The notes beneath the pieces are model-generated. The model saw only the letters and a list, made by a program, of their open reading frames with translations. It ran no database searches and had not been told where the DNA came from. The position numbers were made by a program, and so were the translations under genes. Positions 1 through 12,195 of a DNA stretch of 64,000 bases are shown here, in pieces. The stretch's first letter is position 1, and the number at the start of each line of letters is the position of its first letter. Source of the stretch: Membranipora membranacea (Eukaryota; Bryozoa; Gymnolaemata; Cheilostomatida; Membraniporidae); assembly GCA_914767715.1 (NCBI GenBank), contig OU612071.1, positions 9,467,493 through 9,531,492 of the forward strand, given 5' to 3'.

Positions 1-12
1 GAATTAGAGAGG

Positions 13-1947
13 ATGGAAAGCTTGGGGGTAATTGAAAAAGTAGAGAAACCAACTACTTGGTGTTCAGGGATGGTGGTAGCACCGAAGTCGAGCGGAAAAG
101 TTAGGATCTGCGTAGATCTCTCAGGACTCAATAGGGGTGTCAAGCGGGAGACTTTTCCTTTGCCCCATATAGAAGATACTTTATCGTCGTTGGCAGGGAG
201 CCAGTACTTTAGTAAGATGGACGCCAACACAGGGTTTTGGCAGGTTAGATTAGAGGAGGAATCAAGGGAATACACAACCTTTATCACCCCTTTTGGCAGA
301 TACCAATATAGGAAAATGCCTTTTGGTATATCAGCAGCCCCAGAATTCTTTCAGCAACAGATGAATAAGATTCTGGGAGGGATGGAAGGAGTAGTTTGCA
401 TGATGGACGATATACTAGTAGTAGGGAAGAACAGAGAAGAGCACGATAAAAGGCTTTGGGAGGTACTTTTAAAGATAGAAAAGGCAGGTATGACCTTAAA
501 TAAGTCCAAGTGTGAATTTGGCGTTAAGGAAGTGAAGTTCTTGGGGCACATACTCAGCACGAAGGGGATAAGTGTGGACCCCGAGAAAGAGAGAGCAATT
601 AGAGAGATGCCACCCCCGACAGACAGAAAAAGTCTTCAAAGATTTTTGGCAATGGTCAATTATTTGAGTAGGTACAGCCCCAAGTTGTTTGAAGCAGAAG
701 TGGCCCTCAGAGAGCTGGATAGGCAGAAAAATGAATGGATTTGGCTGGAAACTCATCAGAGAAGTTTTGAATTAGTTAAGGACTTGATAACGTCTTCTCC
801 GCTATTAGCCCTGTTCGACTATAATAAGGAGCATAGGGTGACAGCGGACGCTAGCTGCCATACACTAGGTGCAGCATTACTACAAAACCAAGGTAATGGA
901 GAATGGAGACCCGTGGCATATGCGTCACGAAAACTGACAGATGCAGAGAGGAGATACGGTCAAATTGAGAAAGAGGCATTAGCAATCACATGGGCATGTG
1001 GAAAGTTTGATTTCTATTTAGTGGGAAGGCGGTTCGAGATAGAAACGGACCATAAACCGTTGATACCGCTATTAGGATCCAAGGACCTCTCAGAGCTTCC
1101 CTTGAGAATCCAGAGGTTTAAAATGAGGTTGATGAGATACTGCTACGACATTTTCCATACGCCCAGGAACAAGATGTTTATAGCAGATCTCTTGTCAAGG
1201 CCACCAACCAAAGATGAAGCAGTTAAGATATCACGGGTGGAGATGCATATACAGAGCCTACTATTAGCCGAGGAAGATGATCTTATTGAGGAGATAAAGG
1301 TCGAAAGCGTATTAGATAAGGAGTATCAGGATATTGTCAAATTTATCAGAGAAGGGTGGCCCGGTGAATTGAAAGGGGAAATGAGGCAAGTTAAGGGTAG
1401 TGCAGACCTATTGAGCGAGATAAACGGCATGGTGATGATGAATAATCGGTTATACATTCGAAAGAAGATGAGGACTCAAATGTTGAGAAGGTTGCATTCG
1501 GGGCACCAAGGCATAGTAAAAACATACCGCAGGAGCCAGGATTCAATCTGGTGGCCCACCATTAGGAGAGAGATTATAGATATGGTGGAAGGATGCACCA
1601 AGTGCATTCAATTTAGGAGAATGCAAAATCTGCCGCTGAAACAGACTCAGCTGCCAGACAAACCTTGGACACATATAGCGTCAGATTTATTTGAATTAGA
1701 GGGAAGGAACTATGCACTCTTCATAGATTATTACTCAAGGTGGATCGAGGTGGTCGAGATGAAGGGACTAACAGGAGCAGAATTAGCCAAGAAATTTAGA
1801 GCAGTCATCTCAAGACTAGGAGCACCAAATAGGGTTAGAACAGATAACGGCCCTGTTATGTATCTCAGGGTTGGAGAGCACTTATGGAAAAGTATAACAT
1901 TATACACTCTACAAGCAGTCCACATCACCCTCAGGCGAATGGACTAG
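13..1947 (+). pseudogene. pol: Ty3/gypsy pol: RT, RNase H, integrase N-terminal part
   Basis: Counting residues from base 13, the reverse transcriptase has a catalytic Asp in SKMDA (70) and the MMDD box (130-133). RNase H follows with Asp in TADAS (279), Glu in IEKEA (about 319) and Asp in ETDHK (346). The integrase zinc finger is H495, H498, C528 and C531, and the core aspartates are in SDLF (558) and RTDNG (611). After VRTDNGP the frame goes out of register; the last 30 or so residues are not integrase, and the real sequence resumes in another frame. The N-terminal part of RT is cut by the window edge. Function by family: copying the element RNA and integrating the cDNA. All catalytic residues up to the break are present, so the break is probably recent. 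Confidence 0.93.
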
Positions 1948-2507
1948 CAGAGAGAGGAGTGGAGATTGTAAAGGTGCTGTGGAAAAAAGAGGCGGATAAG
2001 GACAAGGCACTCTTGGCCTATCGAACGACGCCACTGGAAAGTGGGTCCCGACCCGATGAGTTAATCTACGGACGTAGATTGAGAAATGAGTTGCCAATAC
2101 AACATGAGCAACAAGCAGAGGGGGGCTCATTTAAGGAGAGAGACTCACATTTGAAAAGAAGAACAAAGTCGAACTTTGACCGGGGAAGAAGAGCTAAAGA
2201 AGTTGAGGAGTTGAAGGAAGGCCAATTAGTGTGGATAAAGATTAGTCACGAAGATAAAGGAAAGAAGGGAGTGATTAAATATCAGGCGGAGGAACCTAAC
2301 AGTTACTGGGTTGAAACGGAGAAGAGACTAGTGCGGCGGACTAGAAAACATTTACGCCCATTACCAGCGGAAGGCCCAACAACCGAAATAGTAGAAGACA
2401 GGAGAAATAAAGATAGTTATTCGGGTAGCGAGGAACCAATAGTACAACCTAAGAGGCCCGGTAGTGATGCGAAGAAAAAACACGACCCGTCGTTTGTGTA
2501 TTATTAG
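1884..2507 (+). pseudogene. pol: Ty3/gypsy integrase C-terminal part
   Basis: This frame continues integrase after a shift at about 1855-1884. Its start has the HHPQANGLAER block, whose Glu is the third catalytic acidic residue of the D,D-35-E core. Further on, EGQLVWIKI and the basic RKHLRPLP segment match the C-terminal SH3-like part of gypsy integrases. It ends in a charged tail at a TAG/TAA region near 2507. The overlap of about 60 bases with the preceding frame is the frameshift region, not a programmed fusion: the upstream frame loses integrase similarity exactly where this one gains it. A programmed -1 shift inside integrase would be unusual, so damage is the simpler reading. Confidence 0.85.
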
Positions 2508-2655
2508 GATTAACGATAATTAAAACTTATTATGTTGTAGAATTGAGTCGAAGGAACAGAGGTAGATAGAGGACCAAGTAGTAGAAAGGAAAGGATTGTG
2601 GAATTAGCAAGGAATTAATAGTTTAGGAAAGACTTGAGAGATTTAGGAAGGAATT

Positions 2656-3692
2656 GTGAGATTTAGTAAGGAAGAGATAGAAACTAACAACACCTACGTT
2701 GTCATCGGTAACAGCATCGTGAGATACCTGGATCTCCCTGAGATCGATACATTTAGCTACCCGGGGTCTACTCTATTTAACATGAGACAATACTTAGACC
2801 GACCGGGAATCAAGCTGTTGGCACTTAGCGGGCCCCATGATCTTAGCATACGAGAGGACACTAAGACAATTAGCAGCAAGGACCGATGTGATACTGTGCC
2901 CGTTTTATCCCCCCCCCCCCCCGATCACTCACACCCGATCACTGGGGGATAGTGAACAGACTTAATCACATGATCTGTGATTTGAACTCGCAAAAGGACG
3001 AAGGGACTCCCTGCCTCACAGCGGGAGTGTTCGGAAGGCAGAGTGGCAGTCAGGATTTGTACTTCAGACCTGAAAAACTTAGGGACGATGCCCACCCAGG
3101 CCAATTTTTAGCGAGGCAGATGTCTGAGACGACAAAACAGTATATTAGGACAAGGGAGAGAAGGCAAGGAGAGAGGGGAGAAGCGAGAGTACCAGCAATT
3201 AGAGAAGGAGAGGACGCCAGAGAGAGAATTGAGGCCAACCGGCAACAAGAGAGGCAAATTAGGCAGGAACCGGCAGCAAGAAGAGGCAGAGAGGAGCCCA
3301 GGAGAGAAAGAGATAGAGAGGAAGAAAACAGGCAAATTAGGCAGGAACCGGTAGCAAGAAGAGGCAGAGAGGAGATAAGGAGAGAAAGAGATCGAGAGGA
3401 AGAAAACATCAGGAGAAGTAATCGAGAAGAGATGGAAAGGGCGTTAGAGGAAGTTAGAGCTGAGTACCAAGAGCGGCGCCATAGGCTGCTTGAACAAAAC
3501 AACAGGATGTACCAACAAAGGCTAGATGAGTTAGAGAGAGAGGAAGAGGACCGAGAAAGGGAGGAGAGACAGCGAAGAGAGCGAGACAGAGACAGAAATA
3601 GGAGAGAAGCACAACCGGAGAGAGAAGAGCCCAGATTCAGAAATCGGGACATAAGAGAGAACGTCCCCAGTAGACGGTACAATCAGGATTAG
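2656..3692 (+). pseudogene. SGNH-hydrolase-like frame with charged coiled-coil tail, after pol
   Basis: Two consecutive frames (2656-2952 and 2952-3692) join across a run of 14 C at 2909-2922. The first holds VIGNSIVRYL (Ser block of SGNH hydrolases), YPGSTL (Gly block) and LSGPHDL, where the family Asn is replaced by His. The second begins with RLNHMICDLN and reaches RDDAHPG, the Asp-x-x-His block. The rest, about residues 65-246 of the second frame, is an almost uninterrupted Arg/Glu-rich segment likely to be a coiled coil, with an internal repeat around IRQEP.ARRGREE. No transmembrane or fusion segment is seen, so this is not a classical envelope gene. Neither part has a credible ATG start near its 5' end, so translation may depend on readthrough or splicing. 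Esterase assignment rests on motifs only. Confidence 0.55.
2909..2922. repeat. poly-C run (14 C) inside the SGNH-like frame
   Basis: Fourteen consecutive C bases. The reading frame is open on both sides in two different frames, so the run carries the shift. Homopolymer length error in the assembly would give the same picture. Confidence 0.9.
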
Positions 3693-3718
3693 AAAAAAAA
3701 AAAAAAAAAAAAAAAAAA
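3693..3718 (+). repeat. poly-A tract directly after the element's last stop codon
   Basis: Twenty-six A bases start immediately behind the TAG of the charged-tail frame. An internal A tract upstream of the polypurine tract is unusual for an LTR element. Confidence 0.85.
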
Positions 3719-3732
3719 GATAACGAAGAAAT

Positions 3733-3812
3733 AAGGAAAGGAAGGGAGATGTGGTGGAACCAAATATTAGCATAAGGAATCAAGACAATAGATTTGAGGA
3801 AAGGAAGGGAGA
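3733..3812 (+). promoter_or_regulatory. duplicated polypurine tract and LTR start
   Basis: AAGGAAAGGAAGGGAGA followed by TGTGGTGGAACC occurs at 3733-3761 and again at 3796-3824, a 63-bp direct repeat. Purine tract followed by TG is the usual layout of plus-strand primer and 3' LTR start. One copy should be the functional border; the other is a local duplication. Confidence 0.6.
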
Positions 3813-4010
3813 TGTGGTGGAACCGGATATTAGCATAAGGGATCTAGACAGCAGGTGAAAGAGATTAGCAAAGGATGCAGACTCGGACTATATCCGGATG
3901 CGCAAAGAGAGGGGATTGCAATAAACGTGAACTGAGAGAGAAGAAGTACTAAGGAGAGACTTACTGAGTTACATAAAGAACTAGGGAGCTAGGAGGACCC
4001 ATACAACTAT

Positions 4011-6216
4011 ACATGTAAGTTGAATACACGACACATGGTGCTGATTTTCATCTTCCACTATGAGCCTTTGCATCCACATCTCAATTGCAACCTCATGGAA
4101 GCGCACTGGCATCCCCATCCCCAAATTTGAGATATGATGGTCTAAAAAGTCAGCTTATTTGTGTGATTTCTGCAGATGTAGGTCAACACAGAGCACTGAA
4201 CTAAGGCTATATTGTGTAGTAAGGTATTCTATGAAAGGCCCCCATTGGGTACAATACTCCACTGAAATCCACTGGCTAAGTAAACAAACTTGGAATTTTA
4301 TACTACAACAAGCACGGCGATGTGTGTGTGATTGAGAATAAATGACACATGCTATAAACTGAGGTAAGACGCAGGTCAGATAATAAAATAATCGAGGAGC
4401 GATAGCTAAGTCATCGGCTGCACAAAGTTGGTGAAAATAGGGCGACGACGGAAAGGAGATCAAGAATTTTTAGACCTTAGCATTCCAATTTGTTTTAGCT
4501 TTAGACTTTAGATAAAGCTTTAGACATTAACTGTGTTACTGTTCTCACATTCTTGAAACTGACAAGCTTATCAGAATGCCTGCGTGCCGTTATGTATAAT
4601 AATGTGAACTTTACTAAAAACTTTCGGTGAGGACCTGCTGTTGGACATCCATTGTATAGTTATATTTGGAGATTTTTAATTTATCCAACTTTATCAGCAG
4701 ACAAATATTCTATGTGATGATAAAGTTCTAAATAATGTTCTGGGTAGATGTCGTGCCGAGGTTAATCCAAAAAATACTGTGCTGCGGCTAACTGTGACAA
4801 AGATTCTTTTTTATTTGTTTAAATAGCCAGAAAATCAACCACATTTTTATTTACACAAATTTTTGCTGATTATGTAAATCAAAATCCATTTGTCATCAAT
4901 TATTGTAATGTCCATTGAAATACTATTGTCTTTCTGCTTGAGAAACAAGCCTACCTCTGCATGCATGTCTTCCACGGTCAGTTCTTGGGAAGAAACCTAT
5001 TCCTTCACCATCAGTTGCCTGCCCTATCCCTCCAGAATGGCCCCAGAAGCTTCATTCTCTGAATCAACAGATCTGTCACTTAGATAACATCAGTTATCTG
5101 ACGACATTATTGCCATTGAAATATTTTGCACAAAACTAAGGCTCGTGATTTTAACAATGTGTGCTGAATAATGTTAGACAAATTTATCGTAGCTAATAAA
5201 CTCTGGCTTTGTGAATTGGGGCTTGTATCATTCCTGTAATGGATGTTTATACGATGAGCATATTTTGCAATCATTGATGAGGTAATTTATTATGAGCCAC
5301 AATAATGTTTGTTTTGACAGCAATGTGATAATTTATGTGGGGAGAGCCTTGTCAAAGATTATAAAACATTGGCCATGTAGACAAAACCGCATCCACTAGG
5401 ATACTGTGTGTAGTCAACAAAGATGTTGATGCGTGACCTATTTAGCTAAAGTTGTTGAATAATTTCTATCAACACAGCGCACTAACAGCTCTGTGACGTC
5501 AAATATCACACCCTCGTCAGCGTTTATTTTATGCTAGCGTTTTTTAGGAAGGCCTCTACTGCGATAGATATATAATGCACTTAGAGTGGATCCATTTTTT
5601 TAAGAAGCATATCATTATGGAGGTAAAGAATCAGAGAATAATCTGATGCATAAGTAATATTGAGCCACCTAGTGGTTTAACCTTTGAACCATTGAAATTT
5701 CTATTACAGCAAATTTAAACCATAGATATTTAGATATAAACATAGTGCTTCAAAACAAACCAATCATATTACAGTAAAATTGGTGAGACCAGCTGCATTT
5801 AGAAATTTTCAGGAGTGACTATCCAATCAAAGTGCTTCAAAACAAACCAAGCATGATAGAATCACTGAGGTCAGACCAGCTGCATCTAGCAATTTTCAAA
5901 TCAATGGCTACAAAAAGCCAAAATTCTTGCGCTGGCTGTTGGAAGTTTTCTATGTCACAGGATCAACTGCTGTTGTTCATATTCCTCCCAAAGAGAAGAT
6001 CAGGTATGAATCTAGTTCAGTTGGCAAAATTTGAAGCTGGATAGGCAAAACTGTAGGTGTTTATTGTGTGCAAAAATAGGGCTCAGCTGCCACATAAGTT
6101 GTCTGAAGTCCCCTATTAGATGTCTGTTAGAGTTGGGGATAAGATGTCTATGTCTATTCGCACCCGTGCATGTTATCATAAAACAACTCCAAACACCAAT
6201 CGTGTTTAGAGTTGGG
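4011..6216. other. no gene recognised; one local tandem duplication
   Basis: AT-rich sequence without a convincing exon. The minus strand at about 4880-5090 reads as fairly protein-like (LSDRSVDSENE, SSQELTVEDMHAEVG) but has two stops, so it may be a decayed coding fragment. An 87-bp unit beginning AGTGCTTCAAAACAAACCAA is repeated at 5744-5830 and 5831-5905 with about 15-20% difference. Confidence 0.4.
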
Positions 6217-6464
6217 GATAAATTGAATCATTTTACCTAAAAACTTGAATGTTACATGCCCTAACAACAGTGGTAGCATAGGCAAATATGTTGAGAAGTT
6301 GCATACATGCTGTAATGGAAATAAGCTGATACATATATTGTGATCTGCCAAATTACTAAAGTCTAGCCAAGACGGAGCATATTGTGCATCTTGAGGGACA
6401 ATGAATAAATAAAATAATGAATTATTCAACTAAAGGTAAACCAATCAAGAGCATAAAACTATAC

Positions 6465-6636
6465 CTTCTTGGGTGCTGCTTGAGTGTCTCGGAAGCGTAA
6501 TGTGACTTGTTAGTAGTTGTATGAGGTGGCTTGGGTTTCACTGTTACAGATATATCACTGAATGACTCCTGTTTCGACTTTTTCTAGGGTTGAATGAGCC
6601 TCCTACTACATGAAGCCTCGTTAGGTTTGGCTTACA
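6465..6636 (-). pseudogene. MASKF gene, basic exon, decayed copy 1
   Basis: Paralogue of the intact exon at 45580-45744. The minus-strand frame reads CSRRLIQP, a TAG stop, then KKSKQESFSD, and ends at the conserved donor GTATAG. The acceptor seen in copy 2 is missing here. The stop and the lost acceptor make this exon unusable. Confidence 0.6.
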
Positions 6637-8215
6637 AAATAAATTGGTGAGAATAGTACTAGGGGGAGGGGGTCGTTAAATTAGAGCCTGCTATCGAAAA
6701 ATCGTGGTGACACTGGGATATGCCGGTGATAACATCCCGCAAGTCTGGATGGGAATACATGTGACATCAAAATCAGCAACAATTCATGTATGCATACTTC
6801 TGATATAATGTCATCTATTATCAAGTTGGGGGGGAGGATGGGGGACAGCAAAATCTAAGTCGTATACCATGATATGATATATTGGTGATCATATTCTGCA
6901 GAGATTTAGATGCAAACACAAAGTCAAACAGTACTCCTCAAAACAATGCACAATGTGACCATAGTGTTGCGCAGACAACGAGCGTGTCACTTATCACTAA
7001 CCGGGGCGGTGCTATCAGCGCTTATCTGCCGTTTCATGGCTGGAGTTCACTCTATACTATCATCAGTCTCTATACCACCATCAGTCTCAACTAAAGTCTG
7101 AAAAAGAAGAAAATTTCAATCACACAGTGATAATTTTTGAGAGTTTGTAGCTAAGGTATCTTGAAGCTAAGGTATCTTATATCTCGGATTTTTTCTGACT
7201 TTTTTTCCCAGTAAACTATAGACCTATATGTCATTATAATACAAAATAAATTGATGAGAATAGTAGTAGAGGGAGGAGGACGTCAACTCAGAATCACAAA
7301 AGTGGCATAGAGCAGTGAAACTGAAGCAGCACATGTTTAACTATTACGCAATAAATTAACTCAGCTATTGAAAAAATTGTGGTTACACTAGGATATGCCG
7401 GTGATAACATTCCGCGAATCTAGATCAGAATACATGTGACATCAAAATCAGCAACAATTCACGTATGCACACTACTGATATAAAGTCAACTATTCACGAG
7501 TTGGGGTGGGGGGGGGGGGGTGAGGGGACAGCAAAAACTACGCCTAAAACCCGGATTTATTGGTGATAAAATTCTGCAGAGATATTTATATGCAAACACA
7601 AATTCAAACAGTGCTCCTCAAAACAATGCGCTGAGTGATCCACGATACCAAAAAATGATACATCAGGTTACAATGAAGGCCACCACAGAAGTTTAGATCA
7701 GAATACATGTGACATCAAAATCTTCAATACTTCATCTATGCCTACTACTGATCCAGTGCCAACAATTCAGGAGTTAGGCGGACATCAATAATCAGACCCA
7801 ACATAGCAATTTCCCGCATTTGACTGCCGATGATCATTGATCAATGTGTTTAGAATATTTCTTGCATAAACAGTAAACATGTAATGAATTCCTTGGCCAA
7901 CGCGGAGAAAAAAGCCAAATGTTCTCCCAACAAAGCAGGAACATTCAAAGACAACAAACCAAGAAGGCCTACTATGATTGCCATCAGACTAGGATATACC
8001 AGTTGCCACAAAACCATGCGCTGAGTCAATTACTAAATCGATAGAAATGAAACTTCACATAGGACCACTGAACAATTTGGAATTTTGATAAAATGATAGC
8101 ATAGCCCATCCCTAGTAGTAATATGTATGACGCTATATGTTGCTACGACAAAGCGCAATATGACTATAGTGCTGCGCAGACAACATGAGTGTGATTTTTT
8201 TGACAGTATACTAAC

Positions 8216-8310
8216 CGAGGCGTGCTATCAGCGCTTATCTGTCGTTTCATGGCAAGAGTGACCTCTACACCACCATCAGTCTCTATACCACCATCAGTCT
8301 CAACTACAGT
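8216..8310 (-). other. possible small exon of the MASKF gene (TVVETDGG)
   Basis: On the minus strand a pyrimidine tract and TTTTTCAG precede an open segment beginning TVVETDGGIETDGG and ending SADSTPR before a GTTAGT donor. Related segments lie at about 7000-7098 (with a stop) and 49559-49653 (with a one-base deletion). The end phase does not match the next exon, so exon status is uncertain. The three-fold occurrence shows that copy 1 has an internal duplication here. Confidence 0.3.
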
Positions 8311-10075
8311 CTGAAAAAGAAGAAAAATTCAATTACACAGTGATAATTTTGGAGAGTTTGTAGCTAGGATATCTTAAAGCTAAGGTATCTTATATCTAGG
8401 TTTTTCCGGACATTTACCCCAATAACCTACGCAACAAATTCAAGCCAGAAATAAACATCACATTGCATATTTTACATTCCATGGACACCATTCTATAAAA
8501 GAGTTATATAACGCTCTTGAGTAGCTATAATGTCCCGTCTAAAGTAATTTTGAAGTTGATGGAACACAGTGGTAAAGAGCTTTTTGGGATGAGGGAGGTG
8601 ATACCCTCAGGCGGATATTCATAATATCATCAAGCTCAATAGAATCAACTGAATATCCACCATGATATATAAGCTACAATCGAGAACCCATGTTGTCTCA
8701 AAACAACAATGCATGATGTGGGTATGAAAGTGGTGAATTTTTTCTTTTTTCCATTTTTGCTTACATCAGGGCGTGAATGATTTACTGAACCGCCAACAAC
8801 AGCCTATGTGTACAAAGTAACCAAGTTGATCTTTGGACAGATAGTTGGTAAGTATATATTATATTGCTGGTGTCTGGTCTACTTACTGCATTACGATAAT
8901 ATAAACCGGGTTGCAAACAAGGATAATACAATTATTATGTTGAGAGCAGCAAAAACTTCAATACATTGGTACATAAAGCTAGTACATCTACAAGCAAAAC
9001 AGGCCAAAAACTAGGTCTCCATATTATATGTGGTGTTATTGTTCTGCCAACTAAATGCATAATAGTACAATTACCCAGTTACAAACAATAAATGGATACC
9101 AGAAGCGTTCTCATCAAATGCTGGCAGATTAGTGGTGACTAATTATACTGAAAAAATCAAAACAAAATCTAAATCTTATCAAATCACTCAGATACTAGCA
9201 ACAATGAGACGCCAGAAACTTGGTCACCAAATTCTGGGCAGATTATGGTGGTGTAATTGTTCAGTAGACTAAAGGCAAAACTAATCCAATAACTCAGGTA
9301 CTGTAGCAACAATGGGACGCCAAAAACTTGGTCACCAAAATCTGACTGAATATAGAAGGGTTAGTGTACTGATAAAAAATGCAAAACTTATCCAATCACT
9401 CTGGTACTAGCAACAATGGGAAGTTAGAAACATTGTCACCAAAAGGTGGGGGATTAGTATTGGCATAATTGCACTGACAACAACACAATAATCACAAGCC
9501 ATTGCATGTCCAGAACTCTTGTCATACAAAACAGACAGATAATTTTGTGAACCAAGAGGCAATCAAATTCATGGTGATACAATGATTATGAACCAAAGTG
9601 GCAAATTGTATTTAGAAAATTTTGTGCTGGGATTATTAGTTTCTTGTGGTTTTTCCCCAGAATGCATCATGTCAGACCAACAAGCAAGCATGCATATTCA
9701 AGTTGCAACCACAAGCAGGCAAAGCAGTTAGCACATCTAGCACAGCAAAAAATACAGAGCAAGCGACACAGTTACCACAGGACTATTTCTAAATCACACC
9801 ACACTAACTTACTTAGTAAATATCATCACCAAAAAAGGTGTGAAATATGTAGTCAATTACAATATGTAGCAAGCAATTTATTCATTTCCGACAATTCATG
9901 AGCCAGGAGATAACATAGCTCAACATGAGAATTTGGCCAATGACTCATTCCAAAGATTGATAGTGAAATAGCATACCAATGTTATCATTTCTTGGCCTAA
10001 ACACAGGGTATAAAATGAGGGGTAAAAGTTAATTTCCAATCTCATCTGGTTGTAATTATTCTAACCCATACATAC

Positions 10076-10291
10076 CTTGGGTGTCCCTGGGGTGTGTAAA
10101 ATCTCGGTTACAGGGGTTCTGAACAGAGCTTCAGCAGGAGGGGTGAAATTCTTAGCAGCTAGAGTTCTCTGTTGAGTCTGACGAGGTGTCAGGAATCTGC
10201 TCAGTATAAAACTCTGTTTGATATCTGAGAGCGGCTTCTCATCCTCGGAGTCACCGCCTCGATCCTCTGTACACTCCTCTAAATAGTTATG
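10076..10291 (-). CDS. MASKF gene, second exon (only copy in window)
   Basis: A 216-bp exon with acceptor TTTTCTGCAG and donor GTATGT, phase 0 at both ends, encoding 72 residues. It starts HNYLEECTEDRGGDSEDE (acidic) and continues with a Thr-Pro-rich part: FLTPRQTQQRT, NFTPPAEALF, RTPVTEILHTPGTPK. Repeated TP sites look like proline-directed kinase sites of a nuclear protein. The phase matches the ATG exon at 12112-12195. The corresponding stretch is deleted from copy 2. I do not recognise the family. Confidence 0.5.
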
Positions 10292-11007
10292 CTGCAGAAA
10301 ATTAGATACGTTTTTGAAATCACGTGATGTGAAGTAAAAATAATGGTGAAATTGTTGAAGTAATAAATTTGTGTGCCGAAATTTAAACACCATGTAACAG
10401 TCAGTCGGTGAAAAATGACTTGCTGGTAGCTATTTATTGTACGCTGTTTATTTAATATAATCATGCTATTTTTGTCGACCAAAATTGATCCCAAACTCCA
10501 AAATATGACGGATGTATATGTAAACACCGAAACAGCGCTAACTGACATTACCATAACTCTATCACAAAAGTGAACAAAGCAAACAAACTCAAGAGGGTTA
10601 GGTCTGAAGTAATGCAACAGTATCAAATGCCCAATTTGATGGTTTTGTTCAAGAAGTTCACGAGAAATAGCGATAGACCTCATAGGTAATGAACACTAGG
10701 TACTAGACATTGATAGTCTTGAGGAGAATAAGGCCAGTTTTGCAGCCGAATTTGTATTACAATAACCGCAACTCCCCTTTCTTCTATAATAGGCCATTAC
10801 AGAAGTTTAGATCAGAGTACTCAATGTGACATCCAAATTAGGAATAATTTATTTATCCCGACTACTGACCAAATATCAGCAACTCACAAGGTGGATAAAA
10901 AAGGCTTTCTGTGAAAGATCATTCACTGTATGCATCATACATTATTTCCCATCTTAGACTCACAAGAATGATCAACAACAGGAAACATACATCAAATAAA
11001 CATAGGT

Positions 11008-11475
11008 TCTTCCGATTCTTCTGATAGGTTGATCGCCGTCGGAGTAGTTGTCTCCTTTCAAGGGCGATATGCTGTGTAGTGATAACAGAGTGAGACTTGA
11101 TTATCTGGGTGTAAATAACAGTATATCAGTCATCAGAGATGTAACAGTTAGGTATTTTGTATAGCTTCACAGCCACGACTCGCAAGGGATCAATTCAAGG
11201 AGGGTGTTGGCGTCACATTCACAATCGCAGGGTTTTCAGCAGTGGGTTGTTAACATATAAGGGGGAGGATAAGAAGAAATTGACAGACAACTTTTGTTAG
11301 TAATCTGGGACAACACTGTAGGGGTTTCCAGTGGATTATCAGACACCAGGCCACACCACACTCGAGACCAGATCAGGGTAACAAGTCCTTGCCCATACAC
11401 TAAAATCAACCACAACAGGGCGCCGGGAGCCGAGCACGGGGAAGGGGGCTAGGTGCCCTCGAGAAAACGGGTGTT
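11008..11475. mobile_element. 468-bp insertion specific to copy 1, ATAGGT duplication
   Basis: Copy 2 runs straight through (CATAGGTGTTTTCTATTGCC), whereas copy 1 has 468 extra bases between ATAGGT at 11002-11007 and ATAGGT at 11476-11481. The duplication fits an integrated element such as a solo LTR, but no terminal TG/CA or inverted repeats are evident. No coding capacity seen. Confidence 0.5.
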
Positions 11476-12111
11476 ATAGGTGTAATCTATTGCCTACATA
11501 TGTTATGAACTTGTTTGCCAGTGGATAGAAAATTTGCCAACTGCTTCATCAATAAAACAGGGTCATCCACAGTCAGTAGGCCTACTGTTAGTGTCTACAA
11601 GACCACATTCATCACAACCATATTCCAAAGTGAGTGTGAGACTTCAGTCAGCTACTAACCATTTGCTCATTGACTACCAATCCAGAGTGAGCAATACAGA
11701 GAGTAAGGTAATGTAAGGGTCAGCCATAATAAGCAATGAGAAATGCATGTCTAACTGGGAGTGAGTGGTGACAAGATAAACATTTAGTCTACAAGTCCAC
11801 TAGTCAACTCATCTCTTACCCATTCGTATATCCAACCAACGCTGTTACTCCTTGATCCAGCCAAGTAACATTGTTTCTAGTCACATAAGATCATGTTACA
11901 AGAAATGCAGCCTATTTAGAGTCTAATAGTGACCATAGACCATAGTATTATCATCTACTCACTAACTCAAAGCCTGCTACACTTGTGGTTGACTGAGACT
12001 TTTGGGATAAAACATCGGGTCCAACAAATAAGTTACAATTATAACTCATCCTAACATTGTATGCTGAGAAAATGGCAATATTATCACTTGAAATATGTTT
12101 AGACAACTTAC

Positions 12112-12195
12112 CTCACTCTCTGAGCCAGCTTCAGAATCACTGTCAGCAAAGAAAAGCTGTAAATCCTTATTAACATGGTGAAACTTGCTAGCCAT
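12112..12195 (-). CDS. MASKF gene, first coding exon, copy 1
   Basis: Minus strand: ATG then 28 codons to a GTAAGT donor in phase 0. The peptide begins MASKFHHVNKDLQLFFADSD and ends in an acidic Ser/Glu run. The paralogous exon at 52603-52686 has the same length, same start and same donor, with a few replacements, which supports real coding. The exon lies in the first-intron region of receptor gene C. Copy 1 keeps exon 2 but has a broken basic exon. Product unknown; the acidic start and basic later exon suggest a nuclear protein. Confidence 0.55.

Larger units (their letters stand above)
1..4010 (+). mobile_element. Ty3/gypsy LTR retrotransposon, 3' part
   Basis: A pol gene enters from the left edge with reverse transcriptase, RNase H and integrase in that order, which is the Ty3/gypsy order. 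It is followed by an SGNH-hydrolase-like frame with a charged tail, a 26-A tract, a duplicated polypurine tract and what should be the 3' LTR. Gag, protease and the 5' LTR lie outside the window. The right edge is a guess: an AATAAA at about 3919 fits an LTR polyadenylation signal, and purine-rich element-like sequence fades near 4010. The pol frame shift and the shift at a C tract mean this copy is not autonomous. Confidence 0.85.

Noticed and set aside
3050-3682. Minus-strand Leu/Ser-rich 210-residue frame
   Set aside because: Antisense shadow of the Arg/Glu-rich tail; purine-rich sense strand explains the composition.
4155-4463. 102-residue minus-strand protein
   Set aside because: No motif, no splice context; frame openness alone is weak.
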